Source: Denitrovibrio acetiphilus DSM 12809
Lineage (GTDB): Bacteria > Chrysiogenota > Deferribacteres > Deferribacterales > Geovibrionaceae
Reading direction: 5' to 3'
Assembly (NCBI RefSeq): GCF_000025725.1
Contig: NC_013943.1
Span: forward strand, 682,001 to 746,000
Length of the DNA: 64,000 bases
Positions 63,339 to 64,000 of this stretch are shown piece after piece (positions within the stretch are counted from its first letter, which is position 1; each line of letters begins with the position of its first letter). A program made the translations under genes and the position numbers. The notes beneath the pieces were generated by a model. That model did no database searches. It saw only the letters and a list, made by a program, of their open reading frames with translations, and was not told the origin of the DNA.

Positions 63339-64000
63339 AGAAATTTCTTATAGCTGTAATTATACTGTTGCCGGCTATTGTGTTTGCCCGCAATTATCAG
63401 ATAGGCGTTGTTGCCTCATCAAGTTTTCAATTTGCTGCTGAGAGTATAGAGCTTGAGATCGGAAGGCTTATTGCCGGAAATAATAGTGCAGACGTTAATG
63501 CATATATATACGAACCGTCTGTCCCGGTTACAAAGCTTGCTGAGACTATAAAAGAAGCTAACAGCCATTCAGATATACTTATACTTATCGGTGAAGTGGC
63601 AGCAGGGCGTACTATCGGCTTAAAAAACCTTAAGCCCACTGTGGCTGTTTTTTCGACAAAGGCTCCTGCTGGAGCATCCTTTACGTATACTATAACATCA
63701 GATATCGATTATAACGAAGAGTTTACAGTGTTCAGAAAGCTTTTCAGATACAAAAATCTGAAAGTTCTTACCAGCGGTTACGCTTCATGCAGCTCTGCCA
63801 TGTGTAAGTCCGGTGTTGACGAGATCATCGGTTCTGTTGAAGTTCCGTATGAAATTGTTTCTGCCGAAGACCTTTCCGGTGTTGACATCAGCACGTATTT
63901 TGATAAAGGCGATGTAGCGCTGGTTATGGAACAGCCCCAGATGACCGAGAATGAATATAAAAGCCTTCTGGAAAGACTTGCCAATGCAGGGGTGAGGACA
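63335..64000 (+). CDS. Exported protein, partial, in the TetR operon
   Basis: Runs off the window after 222 codons. Signal peptide MKKFLIAVIILLPAIVFA. The mature part (NYQIGVVASSSFQFAAESIE, SDILILIGEVAAGRTIGLKN) looks like a periplasmic binding-type fold with two cysteines close together (SCSSAMCKSG has Cys-x4-Cys spacing). Probably part of an efflux or transport operon; the function is unproven. Confidence 0.7.
   Translation, partial: MKKFLIAVIILLPAIVFARNYQIGVVASSSFQFAAESIELEIGRLIAGNNSADVNAYIYEPSVPVTKLAETIKEANSHSDILILIGEVAAGRTIGLKNLKPTVAVFSTKAPAGASFTYTITSDIDYNEEFTVFRKLFRYKNLKVLTSGYASCSSAMCKSGVDEIIGSVEVPYEIVSAEDLSGVDISTYFDKGDVALVMEQPQMTENEYKSLLERLANAGVRT

Overview
The window looks like the chromosome of a low-GC, Gram-negative, anaerobically respiring bacterium. 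It encodes an outer-membrane barrel, lipoproteins, Tat export, multiheme c-type cytochrome and molybdopterin respiratory enzymes. A Deferribacterota-type lineage (Denitrovibrio/Geovibrio/Seleniivibrio-like) would fit, but that placement is inferred from gene content and style only.

Region 1 (about 1-15300) is a respiratory region. A barrel, a hexaheme cytochrome, a Tat-exported lipoprotein-like DMSO-reductase-family catalytic subunit and its 4-cluster ferredoxin subunit form one unit, closed by a terminator. Two tandem cobalamin-domain radical SAM proteins and a TorD chaperone follow. Next come the C-terminal third of a second molybdoenzyme (a remnant), a second ferredoxin subunit, a third radical SAM protein, a second TorD, a 49-residue TatA and a polyferredoxin. 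The first unit recalls extracellular DMSO-reductase systems (barrel + multiheme + DmsAB); the rest looks like assembly and electron-transfer support.

Region 2 (about 15400-23780) is a mobile-element scrap zone: an IS256-family element, an IS3-family element with unmatched gene fragments on its two sides, an LRR protein with two unknown proteins, an IS5-family element with an A8 frameshift site, a NusA-like S1/KH protein, SSB and a lipoprotein. It ends in 11-bp-phased repeats that look like integrase arm sites.

Region 3 (about 23786-56255) is a 32.4-kb genomic island. It is bounded by an intact tRNA-Arg(ACG) on the right and a 46-bp copy of that tRNA's 3' half on the left (41/46 identical). 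Each end carries an 11-bp-phased pair of TTG(C/A)CGCA sites. Its left part holds a tyrosine integrase, an excisionase-like protein, a DUF3987 replication-type ATPase and a divergent XRE regulator. It also carries defence-type genes: a DAC-domain protein, an AbiEi homologue, an AlbA_2 ATP-binding protein, SIR2-HerA plus a KTSC-domain gene, and a NERD nuclease in a repeat-flanked cassette. Its middle is broken by three IS21-family elements, one nested in another, with target duplications that can be read exactly. Its right part has small membrane proteins, a second tyrosine recombinase (3' end hit by a second IS256-family element), a DUF4238 protein, a serine recombinase and unknowns. Several of these genes share a 13-bp palindromic operator. 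A consensus promoter is followed by a multi-stem structured RNA candidate at 54971-55067.

Region 4 (56290-64000) is ordinary chromosome: a CheY-like regulator, a Cache-domain histidine kinase, a NarX/NarL-like two-component pair, an RlmI-like rRNA methyltransferase, and an autoregulated TetR repressor coupled to an exported protein that runs off the window.
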